In this document: positions 1 through 10,950 of the stretch, piece after piece
How the letters are laid out: each line of letters opens with the position of its first letter
Numbering within the stretch: the first letter of the stretch is position 1
Assembly: GCA_949751835.1 (NCBI GenBank)
Contig: CATKHK010000066.1
Coordinates: 124,001-188,000, forward strand
Direction of reading: 5' to 3'
Length of the DNA: 64,000 nucleotides
DNA from: Blepharisma japonicum
Lineage: Eukaryota; Ciliophora; Heterotrichea; Heterotrichida; Blepharismidae
The notes under the pieces: generated by a model
Told to the model about the DNA's origin: nothing
Databases searched by the model: none
The model's input: the letters and a program-made list of their open reading frames with translations, nothing else
Program-made: the position numbers and the translations under genes

Positions 1-1340
1 CTAACAAAGAAAACTCCCAAAGTGGCCTCATAATTTTCAACACCTGCAAAAAAGAGCTCGGTCTCCCTGACTCAACCTTTAGAAAACTCGCGACCTACTT
101 CCGCCAAAAATACCGAGTCTCCACAAATCAATCAGAAATTTCAATCGAAACGCTCGCAGAAGCATCCCTTGTTATTCTGGCGGCACCCCGTGAGATGTTT
201 AGCCACCAAGAAGTAGAAGCTGTAAAAACTTATATACAAGGTGGAGGAAATGTCCTTATTTTTTACCATGAAGGCGGCGAATCCAAGCTTGGGACCAATC
301 TGAACTATTTATTAGAAGACTATGGGATTTCTGTAAACAATGACTCAGTTATCAGGACTGTCTTCAATAGAAAATACTTCCACCCTAAAGAAGACTCAAT
401 TTCTAATGGGATTATTAACCGAGAAATCTCTAATTTTGCAAAAGGGAAACAAAAAGCTAAAGCTGGCAGCCTTATTGCGCAGAATTTTGTGGCACATATG
501 CTGAAAAATGAAGGGGTGGAGCTGACAGATGACCATGGAGGACTAACTTTTTTATACCCGTATGGAGCTTCTTTAAATGTCCAAAAGCCAGCTATCCCGA
601 TTTTATCGAGTGGGCCGATATCATACCCTTTAAATAGGCCTATAGCAGGAATATACACACCAAAGACCAGAAAAGGGAGACTTATGGTCGTTGGATCATA
701 TAGCATGTTCTCTGACAGTTACCTTGAAAAAGAAGAAAATTTTAAACTGATGGAAATCCTCACAAAGTGACTATTAGGAGGAGACATCGATTTAGACTTA
801 GGTCTTGAAGAGGATAATGATTTGCAAGACTTAGCTGTCATCCCTGACATAGCTTCCCTTTCAGAATCTCTGAAATCGTGTTTACAGACTAGTGAAAATA
901 TTTCAGCTAATTTTAGGCAACTTTTTGATGAGTCTTTGTTTAAATTTGACACTGATATTATCCCTGAGGCAGGAAAACTCTATGAAACAATGGGGGTTAA
1001 GCATGAGCAGCTTACGCTAATTCCTCCACAGTTTGAAGCGCCATTGCCAAGCTTAATGCCAGCTGTATTCCCTCCTAATCTAAAAGAGCCAAATCCGCCT
1101 GCACTTGATATGTTTGACCTTGATGAAGAATTTGCTAGCGAAGTTGTGAAGTTGGCACAGCTGACCAATAAGTACTCTGATAGGGATATTGAATATTATA
1201 TCAGAGAATGTGGAGACTTACTTGGAATTACCCAACAGATTGAAAGACTTAAGTTCGGGTATGGGGATGAAAATGACGCCAAAGCCATTTTGCATAGAAT
1301 TCTAGTTGAAGTGGTGCAGTATAAAAAACATACCCAGTAA
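1..1340 (+). CDS. IFT52: IFT52 intraflagellar transport protein (5' end outside window)
   Basis: IFT-B core subunit needed for assembly of cilia, acting in the cytoplasm and axoneme. The reading frame is open from base 3 to the TAA at 1338-1340 once the TGA at 768-770 is read as Trp. The N-terminal GIFT-type domain is clear: a G-G-G-N-V-L-I-F-Y strand, then E-G-G-E-S, T-N-L-N-Y-L-L-E-D-Y-G-I and Y-F-H-P-K-E, all typical of IFT52. The C-terminal half has the proline-rich linker (around 1020-1110) and the helical tail that binds other IFT-B subunits. About 445 residues are visible, and perhaps only a few tens are missing at the N-terminus. Standard-code reading would wrongly split it into two proteins. 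I am confident of the family. Confidence 0.93.
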
Positions 1341-1363
1341 GAATTAAATTAACTAGAATTTAT

Positions 1364-2338
1364 CTAAATAATAGGACTTCTGGGGTGGAGTTTAGGAGAC
1401 TGAGCTAAGTATTCTTCAGCAGTCACATGCAATCTGCCAAGAATATAATTAAAGCTGCTTTCATATTCATCTAAATCAAGCAAAAGAGAGAAGCTTAATA
1501 GTGAGTATACCTTAAATTCCCATTTAGCGATCTCTCTTGTCTGTAAATTCTCGTTCTTTTCTATATTACAAACAGCCTTGATTATTAGTCTCAACTGTTC
1601 TTTCGCAATATCTAGATGAGTTTCTTCATTAAATTTGTAAGCTAATAATACACAAATCCCTCCATAGAGTTTAATATAGTGAAATGATACTACGTTCATG
1701 CTAAGCAGTCTTTGGAAAAGTGTTCAAGCTATTGAAATCGTGCAGACCTCAATATCAAAATTTTTGCAGAGCCAAAAAATGATGTTTTCCCTCACACTTA
1801 CAATTTTACAAAGAGTTAATCTACTGTCTAAAAAGGGATATTTTTCTCTGAATTCTTGATTTAAACTGTCTTTTAAAGGAGAATTCTTAATTGTTGTGGG
1901 GGCGTCACTCAAGTCAATCTGAGGTCATCTAGACATATCCAGAGGACTTAGACAATGCTTAAATGATTTTTGTTTCTCCTTTGCACTGCTCAGAATGGTT
2001 GAATTTTCTCCATGATCAGAATAATCTGAAGCACTACCATCTGAAGACTGATTTTCAGGAGTAATGGCAGTTTCTATGCTGGTTAAAAAATCAAGCGCGC
2101 TATTTAAATACGCATCTTCCACTGAGTCTTTGGCAACACGAATTTTCTTCTTATAGCTTTTCTTTGGTTTCAAAATTTCATGATCTGAGTCAAGACTAAA
2201 CGGTGGAGGGGATACGCTTGATTCCATAAGAGAGGAATAGCAATTAACGACTCGGATCACCTTTGGAATTATCATAGGTGATATTCGAATATTTTCTTCT
2301 TGGGCTTTTTCTGAGTTCGGCTTTAGACTTTTGGACAT
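1364..2338 (-). CDS. CABLES-like cyclin-box protein
   Basis: A 324-residue protein formed by reading TGA as Trp near 1925 and 1725. The N-terminal half is polar and rich in Ser and Lys, so probably disordered. The C-terminal half, from about residue 155, has F-R-E-K-Y-P, then R-L-T-L-C-K-I-V-S, then the helices of a cyclin box (an A-C-V-L-L-A-like segment reading G-I-C-V-L-L-A-Y-K, and W-E-F-K-V-Y-S-L-L). This pattern matches the CABLES1/2 family of CDK-associated adaptor proteins as I know them. In animals these link CDKs to tyrosine kinases, but the ciliate role cannot be read from sequence. It converges on IFT52 with 23 bp between stops. Another cyclin-fold protein is the main alternative. 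Confidence 0.65.
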
Positions 2339-2616
2339 AGATTATATTATTGTGCATTTAAATTGTTTTAATATTATTATATGTTTTTGTATTGTTGAAT
2401 TGGCTTCATAAATAAATGTTGTTAGGCCGACATTTTAAATTGAAAACGTATTGGAAAAATCATGAAAGGTGAAGACACTTATAATTAATTGCATGGTATA
2501 ATCTAGAAATACTATTATACTGTTAAATATAAATAGAAATACTTTTTATTATAATTTTATAAATAGGATGACTCTTGGGAAACAGGACTTTAATACCAAG
2601 GCAAAATGTTAATAAA

Positions 2617-2997
2617 ATGGCTGATCCAAAATCCAGAGCTTATCCTCTCGCTGATGCAAAGCTTACTAATACTTTATTAGAGCTTGTGCAGCAAGCACAA
2701 AACTACTCACAGCTAAAGAAAGGTGCGAATGAAACCACAAAGTCTCTTAACCGAGGACAGGCTGAATTAATCATTCTTACAGCTGACACTGAGCCTTTGG
2801 AAATCATTTTGCACCTTCCACTGCTAGCTGAGGATAAAAACGTCCCTTATGTGTTCATTAAAAGCAAAGCTGCTTTGGGCAGAGCCTGTGGGGTTTCTAG
2901 GCCTGTCATTTCTTGCGCGATTACCATTAACAAAGGTTCTCCGTTGAAGCCAAGCATTGATGAGGCAAAGGATACGGTAGAACAGCTCTTAATCTAA
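2617..2997 (+). CDS. SNU13: Snu13 / 15.5K box C/D and U4 snRNA-binding protein
   Basis: A 126-residue protein, the normal length for Snu13/NHP2L1 of the L7Ae family. It binds K-turns in U4 snRNA and box C/D snoRNAs in the nucleus and nucleolus. Visible hallmarks are the N-terminal A-Y-P-L-A-D, the [15 protein letters not shown] core, the [12 protein letters not shown] segment and [12 protein letters not shown] start at the ATG at 2617. An upstream in-frame TTG at 2575 only adds residues unlike the family. The 230 bp upstream is AT-rich with nothing else visible. Confidence 0.96.
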   Translation: MADPKSRAYPLADAKLTNTLLELVQQAQNYSQLKKGANETTKSLNRGQAELIILTADTEPLEIILHLPLLAEDKNVPYVFIKSKAALGRACGVSRPVISCAITINKGSPLKPSIDEAKDTVEQLLI

Positions 2998-3105
2998 CAG
3001 AACAATTTTATTTAAAAATAAAGGCATTCTTTATAAGCAAATAATTTATAAATTTTGACAATTCTCATTAAAATGATGAGATTATATGGAATTCGTTTAA
3101 AATTA

Positions 3106-4230
3106 TTAATTTTCAATGTCTTCATCTATTTCCTCCCCTTCTTCTTGATAAGGAGTATACGGCTTTTCTATTTCTTTTTCTGTCTCATTAAAACTCGCTA
3201 TTTCATTTTCCTTTGGTGCATTTTCTTCTTTTTGTAATTGACTATAGCTAGATTTCTTCTCTTCTAATTTTTTCCTTAAATTATCAATTTTATCTTTAGA
3301 GCTTTCCTTGCTGAGAATTGAGGCTTCACTATCAATTGGAGTTTTTCTTTTATTTTCTAAATTTGTCTGGCTATCAATATTAGGACTTTTTGAAAAGGAT
3401 TCAGGTGCTTTTGATTTCTTGAAATTTTCAATAGATCCAGAACTTTGTGCTCCACTATTTTTATTTTCCTCAGTTACCTTTTTACTCTCCTCCTTAGTAA
3501 TCTCTTTGTCTCTTTGACTTGTTGACTGTAAATTGCTTCGTATTACCGATTTATTTTCTTTATCAGCTCTTTTACCTGGAATTCTTTCAGTCATTGACAA
3601 AGTTTTCTTTTTTACTCTATCTTTTGGCAAAGCTGATGGAGACCCAGACTTAATTTCATGGTTTTTAGTCTCATTATTTTCTTCTTCAAGTGGAGGCAAA
3701 TGGTTATACCTTCCTTCGAATTTTGCGATTTTTTTTAATTTTTCATGCAGTTTTGTTTTAGAAATCGTATTTTTATATTTAACTGATCTTTCATAATCAT
3801 CTTCAAATCTTTGGTAAGAAACATTTGAAGGTTTTTCAGAAAGTCTTTTTACCAGCATTTCATTTTCATAAGAAATTCGCTCAACTTCTTTTTTTCGCCT
3901 TGTGGAGTTTAAGCTTTTAAAATCAGTGAGATCTTTGGAGCTTAAAGAAAGTTTCTGTATAGATTTTACATTGCTTTTGCCAAGTTTAATTGCATTAAGT
4001 TTTTCAAGGATTCTAAGGTTTTGTTTGGCAATTTCATCGTTCTTTTCTTGCTCTAGAAAAGCTCTTGCCTTTTCTTTTAATCGGGAATGCTGTTTCAGAT
4101 CGTAATTTCCTTGGTTTGCTCGGTGGGAGTTTTTATTTTTGATTTCGTCAAGGCGTTTTTTATGGAGCTTGAAAGAACGTTCTCTATCCCAGAGTATGGA
4201 GTAGCTACCTTCGGTTATAGGAACACTCAT
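3106..4230 (-). CDS. CFAP97/Hemingway-like charged protein
   Basis: A 374-residue, highly charged protein. The N-terminal 70 residues read as a helix-rich module (R-S-F-K-L-H-K-K-R-L then E-I-A-K-Q-N-L-R-I-L-E-K-L). This resembles the KIAA1430/CFAP97 motif, in which a charged helix ends in an N-x-x-L-L-x-x-L segment. A second similar motif lies around residues 120-135 (Y-E-N-E-M-L-V-K-R-L). The rest is Lys/Glu/Ser-rich, low-complexity and probably disordered, ending in an acidic tail. CFAP97 proteins are linked to motile cilia, which fits a ciliate with IFT52 nearby, but the match is short. It could simply be a coiled-coil cytoskeletal protein. Confidence 0.5.
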   Translation of the reverse strand: MSVPITEGSYSILWDRERSFKLHKKRLDEIKNKNSHRANQGNYDLKQHSRLKEKARAFLEQEKNDEIAKQNLRILEKLNAIKLGKSNVKSIQKLSLSSKDLTDFKSLNSTRRKKEVERISYENEMLVKRLSEKPSNVSYQRFEDDYERSVKYKNTISKTKLHEKLKKIAKFEGRYNHLPPLEEENNETKNHEIKSGSPSALPKDRVKKKTLSMTERIPGKRADKENKSVIRSNLQSTSQRDKEITKEESKKVTEENKNSGAQSSGSIENFKKSKAPESFSKSPNIDSQTNLENKRKTPIDSEASILSKESSKDKIDNLRKKLEEKKSSYSQLQKEENAPKENEIASFNETEKEIEKPYTPYQEEGEEIDEDIEN

Positions 4231-4619
4231 AATTGATTATTATTTTCTTGTAATTATTTAGTGTAATTATTAACGTTTTATTTATACATATTAAGCATTT
4301 TATTATGCTATTAATTAAAATCATAAACATATAATTTATAATTATGCTTGATCTATGATAAGGATTTTATCCGATTACCAATGATCAAGATTTCAATGAT
4401 ATACTCTAAATCATTAAAATTTTAAAATAAAAATTTCTTATAATTTCAACGATATTATGCAAAAATTAATATTATTCAAATTTTCAGCTAAAATTCTTCT
4501 GTGCTTATCGCAGATCTCATAATCAATCCTAATTCAATTAAGCACAACACTTTTTTAAATATATACAAAAATCTTGCTTAAAATATATATTTAAAATATT
4601 TTTATGAAATATTATATAC
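4231..4619. other. AT-rich intergenic gap
   Basis: 389 bp between the 5' end of the CFAP97-like gene and the 3' end of the RING-CH gene. It is dominated by A/T runs and no frame stays open on either strand, even with TGA as Trp. It presumably holds the promoter of the CFAP97-like gene and the terminator of the RING-CH gene, but I see no recognisable element. Confidence 0.6.
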
Positions 4620-5570
4620 CTATGAAATAAAAGTTTTTTCAACTGAATTCTGCATGGCTGACTCATTGCAAGAATTCCGCTTTTCATCAGGGCATGATTT
4701 TAAATTTATTACTGATGAAGGCTCCGAATGAAGCGCCATTTCTTTAATTTTTTCAAGTTGAAAGCAATCAGACTTGCTTAAAGCATGGCTGTATCCTGTT
4801 AGCTTTCCTCCTTGAATAATTGGAATTAATCTAGGAGATATTGAAGGAGCTTTTACTCTTTTCCCTGATATAATAATATCTTCTGGGATCTTGTAAAACG
4901 AGCTATTAATTGATTCCATATTTGTATTGTCTGCTTTTAAGTATTTATTTTCCACCTGATCTAATGGATAATCCAAGATTTTCCAGTTGGTAAGGGTGCT
5001 TTCAAAGCATGACTCCTTCTGGACCTTTAATATTGTGAGAAAAATAATTGTATCAAAAAATGTACAAACTACATATATACAATTTTTATAAACATCTCCT
5101 CATTTTCCGTTAAAAATAAGGATGTTTTGGCTTATAAGAAGCATAGTGAGAAGAACTAGTACAAAGAGAACGAATAATATAATTGTGTAGACTGTTCTGG
5201 ATGAGTCACATAAATTTTTTTGAGGTTTGCATTTATTGGAAATATCATAAGTCATTAGATATGGCGTTTTACAAAGCTCACAGGTCACAGTAGACAAGTC
5301 TTCATTTTTTGATAAAAGTCAAGCCTTGAGGCATTCTTGGTGGATATATTTAATTGACCCTGAGCACTGACAAGGGGAAATTAAAGCATGGGTCTCAGTC
5401 TCGGAGTCGAAACAGATCTTGCACAGCTTTTCAGGATTGGCGTTATTTTTCGAGCTTCTAAAAGAGGAGTCTGAGCTGAGGTAAAATGGTAGGACTTTGT
5501 TGTTTTTTGACATCAGTCTTCAGGATCTTCTAGCTAAATCAGCTCTTGATAAACTGTCTGAATTCCTCAT
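4620..5570 (-). CDS. RING-CH (MARCH-type) membrane E3 ubiquitin ligase
   Basis: 316 residues from the ATG at 5570, with in-frame TGA read as Trp. Residues about 50-105 are a RING-CH (RINGv, C4HC3) domain: C-K-I-C, S-P-C-Q-C-S-G-S, a central H-Q-E-C-L and a final C-E-L-C. The Trp that follows C-L-K-A in the family is encoded here by TGA (5321-5319). Two hydrophobic segments follow, V-L-F-V-L-V-L-L-T-M-L-L and one starting N-C-I-Y-V-V-C. So the protein should sit in an endomembrane with the RING and a long Ser-rich tail in the cytosol, as in MARCH proteins. Substrates are unknown. Confidence 0.88.
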
Positions 5571-5982
5571 AACTTTTTATTGAATATTAATAACTCATTA
5601 CGATTTGAAGACATTTTGAATTATATACAAATAATTCAAGCAACAAGTCAAAATTTTACCGATCTCTATAAAATTATGGCTTAATATTAAAAGATCATGA
5701 TTATAAGAGACGTATGAGGAAGAATGGAAATTTTCTTTCCGGACCATTTTTTGAGTTTTTATGGAAGCATTTTTAATTTTATAGCTTCGCTGTTTTGAGA
5801 TAATTTGATGACTCAACTTTTTTGAAATTAATTATTAAAATTTTATAAATGGCTTTTATATCGGTTTATAAAATAAAAAAAAGAAAGCGTTATAGTTGAT
5901 CAAATCTCCTCAAAATTTTTTATCCAAAAATCATAAAATTAACTTCCTTAATTAGTCTTTTTGATCTTAATTAATGAGTATC
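5571..5982. other. AT-rich intergenic gap
   Basis: 412 bp. A minus-strand frame around 5598-5816 is open for about 70 codons but lacks an ATG, has poor coding character and matches nothing I recognise, so I do not call it a gene. The region probably holds the 5' flank of the RING-CH gene and the 3' flank of the PUF6-like gene. Confidence 0.5.
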
Positions 5983-7551
5983 TTAATTAGATTGTGTTAA
6001 AGCTTCAAGTAAAGCCTTTTCTCCTGTATGAGACGTGTCAAGCTTCTCTTGATATTTTCTGAAAAATTCTTTTGCTTCTTCTTTGATATTTGAAGTAGCT
6101 AGACTTTCAAATACCCAAACCCCTCTACTTTTGATTAATTTTTCAACATAATCTTCTCTTTCTTTCAAATTTTTCAGCATTCTTCCTGCGAATTTTTTAT
6201 TTCCGTTCTTATTTTCTAGGACAATGATTTTTTTCAATGCTCTATGACTAATGTTGTCGTCCATTATATCCCAGTTTATCACAAACTTGCATATCGCGCT
6301 TGTTAGCTTTGGAGCTTTTATTAAATTTTGTGACAAAATAATAGCTACAGCAACTACTAAATTTGAAAGCCTTGGGTTTTTTATCATAGTTTCTAAGTTT
6401 TCTGTAATTTCATCCATAATTGGCTGTGAAATGTTAACAAAAATTTCTTTTTTCTTTTGATTTAAATCTTTTTTGCTTAGTGTATTCAAATCATCCTTAA
6501 GAAAATCAATTTCACTTTGGCTTAAAATAAATAAATCTAGGTTCGCTGGGATTATATAGAGTAATACTTTTACGCCGTTCTTTGATTTGATTATTTCTTT
6601 CATATTTTGTATTATTGAAGAAGAGAGGATTTTATTAATCCTTTTAGTGTCGTCAATTACTTCGAAAAGCTTGATAAAAAATAAGTATGCATTTGATTCA
6701 TCATCTGATATTAAATGTATCAGTGGCTGGGCGAGTTTTACTATTTTTTTCCTTTGCTTGATATCTGAAGAAGCAAGAGCTTCAATTGCAAGCCTGACTC
6801 CTTGCTTTGAGTTCATTAAAGATGCTAAATGATCCCAAAGCTGCCCTAAGATTTCTAATTTTTGGTCTTTTTCAATTATTTGAGTATATTCACAAACCAC
6901 ATGCTGGACAATTGAGTACTCAATTAGTCCTTTGTTTAAGGCGTGGTGGACTGTTTTGTGTAAAGATGACTTTAGATCATTCTCAATTTCTGGATGATTT
7001 TTGATTATTTCTGCTAAATGGCCAGTTTGTTCTTCTGTTTCTGGAGCATAAATCGATTTCATTAATTTATTTTTGTAGTTGCCATCACTATAAAGTAAAT
7101 CAAGGAACTTGATACCATTTGGGCTTGCAAGCATGGTTTTAGCTTGAGGTAAAACTTTTTCCATCAGCTCTTCTTTGTTGCCGATTTTTAAAAGTTTTTT
7201 TGCAAGGAAAAAAGAATACTTTCCTGCCGCAAGCTTTCCATAATCTTCAGTCAGGCATTCAAGAATATGTGCTTTTTGCTGGTCGTTGCCATGCTTTAGG
7301 CAAGCTTGGATAACACGGCATAAGTCATGCTTTCTTGATGCCGAATAAAGGTCAGTCCCAATTAGCTTTAGGGCTTTTTCAATGACTTTTGGCTTATTTG
7401 TTGTGTCTTTGGATATTATCTTAGAATAATATTTGTTAACTTCTTTTCTAGTTTTATCTACTTCCGGTAAGCTATTTTCTTGGTTTTCTACTTTTAATTT
7501 CTTTCTGGTTACTGCTTGCTTCTTGCTGCCTTTTCGCTTCTCTATTACCAT
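5983..7551 (-). CDS. PUF6: PUF6/PUM3-type nucleolar Pumilio protein
   Basis: 522 residues without internal TGA. The basic N-terminus (K-R-K-G-S-K-K, R-K-K-L-K) looks like a nuclear/nucleolar signal. The region from about residue 60 on has PUF-type helical repeats, including the family signature S-A-S-R-K-H-D-L-C-R-V-I-Q-A. The C-terminal half fits the CPL domain that defines PUM3/Puf6. These proteins bind structured nucleic acid through an L-shaped array of PUF repeats and act in 60S ribosome biogenesis and, in yeast, ASH1 mRNA control. Length is in the expected range (yeast 656, human 648), slightly short. Confidence 0.88.
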   Translation of the reverse strand: MVIEKRKGSKKQAVTRKKLKVENQENSLPEVDKTRKEVNKYYSKIISKDTTNKPKVIEKALKLIGTDLYSASRKHDLCRVIQACLKHGNDQQKAHILECLTEDYGKLAAGKYSFFLAKKLLKIGNKEELMEKVLPQAKTMLASPNGIKFLDLLYSDGNYKNKLMKSIYAPETEEQTGHLAEIIKNHPEIENDLKSSLHKTVHHALNKGLIEYSIVQHVVCEYTQIIEKDQKLEILGQLWDHLASLMNSKQGVRLAIEALASSDIKQRKKIVKLAQPLIHLISDDESNAYLFFIKLFEVIDDTKRINKILSSSIIQNMKEIIKSKNGVKVLLYIIPANLDLFILSQSEIDFLKDDLNTLSKKDLNQKKKEIFVNISQPIMDEITENLETMIKNPRLSNLVVAVAIILSQNLIKAPKLTSAICKFVINWDIMDDNISHRALKKIIVLENKNGNKKFAGRMLKNLKEREDYVEKLIKSRGVWVFESLATSNIKEEAKEFFRKYQEKLDTSHTGEKALLEALTQSN

Positions 7552-7759
7552 ATTAATGAATTAAATAAAATGAGAAGCTATAATGCCAGCCATTTTCATA
7601 TAGTCATATTTAGCCTCACAAATCCAAAATAATTCAATTAAAAATTAAATTAATTAAATCAAAAACTTAATCCATCACCCTTAATATCACAACTGATCCT
7701 TCTCTTTATTTTCATTATTTTAAGCAAAATTTATAACTAATATGAGAGGTTATTCTATC

Positions 7760-10507
7760 TTAAAGATCAGTTTTCCTTGGCTCTTCTTGATTATCTCCTA
7801 GCTCTAGCTTAACCTCTTCTGTATTTTCTTCTTTTTGTGTTTTTGTTTCTTCTTCAGCCTTGCTTTCTCCTTCCGTCTTGTTTCCCTCTTCAGTCTTATT
7901 AGCTTTATCTCTTTCTTCCTTAAACTTCTTCCAATCAAAATCTTTAAAATTCGCGAAATCTGGCATATCCTTTGGTTTTGGCTTTACCATTCTTTTCAGC
8001 TTCTCAATCTGTTTTACTACCAAATTCAACTTACTTTCTATATCTGAAGTCTTAAACGCAAGTGGCTCCCAAGGTTGCAGGGCATTTTGCTCTTTAACCT
8101 TTTCTTCTAGCCATTCTTTAGCTTCTGTATACCTTTTAATTCCGACTTCTATATCTTCTTGAGCGATCCATGGTTTTGTGGTATTAATGCTTAGTATTTT
8201 TTCATAAAATTTGCCGAGCTGCTCGAATGCGTCTTCGACCATTTGGTTCCTGATTTCTGCTTCTTTTTCTCTTTCTAAGGCGTCAGAAATGTTTTTTTCA
8301 ATAATTCGTTTTTTCGATTTTATTTCGATGGCTTTGGCTTCAGCGTAGGAATCGCTTTCTAGATATTCTTTAGTTTCTGAAATTAGCTTGGAGTAGGCTT
8401 CTCTTTCGTCGTCTGTGGTTACTTTTGTGAAATATTCTTCTTCAATTTTGTCTTGGAGATAGTAAATGTAGGATTCAAGGTCATTTTTGACTTCTGCGAG
8501 CTTTTTGGCTTCTTCTTCTTTGGTTTTAAAGGAGTCAAGCTTGCTTTTTAACTCTCGAATTTGAGCTTGGGTGAGAGGAGTTGGAATCTCGTTTTCGACT
8601 TCTTTGGAGTCAAGTTTGACTTTGCGGGTTTCAATTTTGGTTTTTTTAGGCTTGGAGTCTGTGGATTCTTCTGCTTGAGAGGCTTCCTCTTCGTTAGAGT
8701 CTACTTCTTTGTTTTCACTTGATTCTTCGGGGTCTTTATTTTCTTCAGTATTTTCATAAGAATTTTCTTCAAAATCTCTCTGTTCTTCACTCTCCTCTTT
8801 TGTTTTCTCTTCACTATTATTTTCATTTGCCTCTTCATTTTTTTCTTCTTTTTCTTCATTTTCCTTGACTTTCGCTTCTTTTTTCTTATCTTTCTTAGCT
8901 GGTTTCTCTTCTACCACAACTTCTTCTTCATACTGTGCCTGAACTCTCTTCAAATAAGGCAGCCCACTATAATCCAGATTAAACACAAACATAATATAAG
9001 GCTCATCGCTAGTTTTTTTGGCTACTTCATCAACCCCAGACACATAATAAGTCAGTACCTGGTTATACCCATTTCCATAATCAATGAAAATTTCAACCCT
9101 GACATCATGGCTATGGTTAAACCCTACTTTTTTCACAGTATTCAGCTTGGCCCCTTCCTTAAAAATGACTGACTCTTTATAAAAGTCCATATCATAAGTT
9201 GAATAAAATTTCGCCCACACATTGTACATATTAATATCAGTCAACCACAGAGGTCTTACCTGTATAACAGCACTAATATTAGCAGCAAAAATGGCAGCCC
9301 CATGAGCCATAGCTTCATCTCCATTTAGATGAGCCCCAAGGTTTACCTGCAATTTTTCTTTCAAAATTTCTTGGACTTTTGGTACTCTAGTAACCCCTCC
9401 AATAAGCTCAAAACTGTCAATTTCTTCTATAGAAAGCCCAGCAATTTCTAAAGCTTTAGCAACAGGGGCTATAAGCCTCTGCATATAAGGCTCAATAAGA
9501 CCTTCGAAGGTTTCTCTAGCAATAGTGGTCTTAAAATCGACCCCAGCGATTAAATTATTGATAATCACAGGCGATGACTTGCTGGCACTTAATACTTTTT
9601 TTACGCTTTGGGACTGCTGGAAAAGCTTCATCATGGCTTTTTTGGAATCTTTTACTTTTAGAACTGAGTGCTTTTCAAATTCCCCAGCTAAATAGTCAGC
9701 TAGTATTGAGTCAAAAAGACTCCCGCCAAGGTATTTGTCAGAGGCATGGGATAAGATTTCTACTGTTTCTATTTGTTTAGGCTTTTTTGAGGCAGTCTGG
9801 TTTGTGTAGAAGTATTTTGCAATTGTAACTTGTAAAGATGAGGAGCCGAGGTTGTAAAATAAAGCATGGTGCTGAGTTTCGTTGTCAAGCCTATCTATTG
9901 CGTAGTAAAATGCGGCGGCTGTATTTTCGTGGATTAAGCTTAGTACATTTAGTCCTGCTGCTTGGGCGGCGTATATTAAATAAAGCCTTTGAGCTCGAGT
10001 CCAATAGCTTGGGATAGTAATAGCACAATCTTTAATGCTTCCTTCGCTAAACTTTTCAGACATTTTTCTTGCGAATTCTAGAATCATTGTCATTGCTTCT
10101 TCATTTGATAATTCTTGGTCTGCAAGCTTAAAGCTGATACTTGTCCTGTTTTCGTCTTGGATTATCTCAATCGGCTGAAAACTTTTGAGGAAATATGATT
10201 TGGATTCTTCATCATTAAAAGGAATTCCTAACAGAAGATGGGAATATGCAATAGAACTTTGAGGCTTTTTGGATTGCTCTTTGTAAGCGTTTTCTCCAAA
10301 TACTCTTCCTTGCTCTGTAAATGCAAGCATTGTGTTGGTAGCTCGCTTGGAGTGCTCATTTTCAACAATTACAAGCTTTTTTCCTGGCCGAATTAAAGAA
10401 ATCTATATAAGGAATACTTTGAAAAATTCGGAGCCTAAGTCTATGCCAATGACACTGCTTGAGACGAGGGAGATTAGCAGTGGTAAAAGGAGGAATACTG
10501 TGCGCAT
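7760..10507 (-). CDS. HYOU1: ER HSP70-superfamily chaperone, HYOU1/Lhs1 (Grp170) type
   Basis: 910 residues after removal of a 15-nt intron at 10403-10417. Exon 1 is 30 codons: a signal peptide (M-R-T-V-F-L-L-L-P-L-L-I-S-L) and the start of the actin-like ATPase (V-I-G-I-D-L-G-S-E-F-F-K). Further motifs are A-I-T-I-P-S-Y-W near residue 155, H-E-N-T-A-A-A, and I-G-G-V-T-R-V-P-K-V. A second phosphate loop reads N-L-G-S-S-S instead of D-x-G. A long acidic linker (E/K-rich, about residues 490-600) and a helical C-terminal domain follow, as in Grp170. The C-terminus K-T-D-L resembles a KDEL-type retrieval signal. Expected role: nucleotide exchange factor for BiP and holdase in the ER lumen. An Hsp110-like cytosolic protein is excluded by the signal peptide. 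Confidence 0.9.
10403..10417 (-). other. 15-nt intron in HYOU1
   Basis: On the coding strand it reads GTATTCCTTATATAG. Unspliced it adds an in-frame TAG. Removing it joins F-F-K to I-S-L-I-R-P-G-K-K and restores the conserved HSP70 N-terminus. There is an A at the sixth position from the 3' end, the likely branch site. Confidence 0.92.
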
Positions 10508-10695
10508 GACGTGTTTATAAATGGCGATTTCTTTAAAGTCCTAATTATGAGCTCTAGTTTGTAAGTTCTGGATAATGATATTGTTGCAGAATATAATTAA
10601 AATTACGAATTAATATTTGGATACTATTAGTTAGTATTACAAAATAGTCTTGGGATTAATTTTATTCATAAATATCGAAATAGTTGAATAAAAAT

Positions 10696-10950
10696 ATGAG
10701 AATCACTATTGAGACTGAAAGAGATATCGGTATAGAGCCTATAAGCATTGATCCAAACTACAACGATACAATTGAGAACGTGATTTGCTTAATATCATTG
10801 AAAATCACTACTCTGCCGCCTAATGAAATGGAATTAGTCTACTATGGAAGAGTCCTCCCTCTTAATACAACACTTGACCAGCAAAATATAAGAGAAGGTC
10901 ACATGCTGTTGCTGAGAAAACGCAAATCAAGTTGCTGCAGCCTCTTATAA
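10696..10950 (+). CDS. Membrane-anchored ubiquitin-fold protein with CaaX box
   Basis: 84 residues from the ATG at 10696; an upstream TTG is not a credible start. The body has the beta-grasp pattern of ubiquitin (I-T-I-E-T-E, a central helix, L-V-Y-Y-G-R-V-L-P-L, then R-E-G-H-M-L-L-L-R). It does not end in Gly-Gly. The C-terminus is basic (R-K-R-K-S-S) followed by C-C-S-L-L, so the last four residues C-S-L-L form a CaaX box. A terminal Leu favours geranylgeranylation. This is the layout of the UBL3/MUB family, which docks E2 enzymes at the plasma membrane. Orthology is an inference from layout only. Confidence 0.7.
   Translation: MRITIETERDIGIEPISIDPNYNDTIENVICLISLKITTLPPNEMELVYYGRVLPLNTTLDQQNIREGHMLLLRKRKSSCCSLL

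Noticed and set aside
5598-5816. 72-codon minus-strand frame
   Set aside because: No ATG start, poor coding character, no family resemblance; lies between two firm genes.
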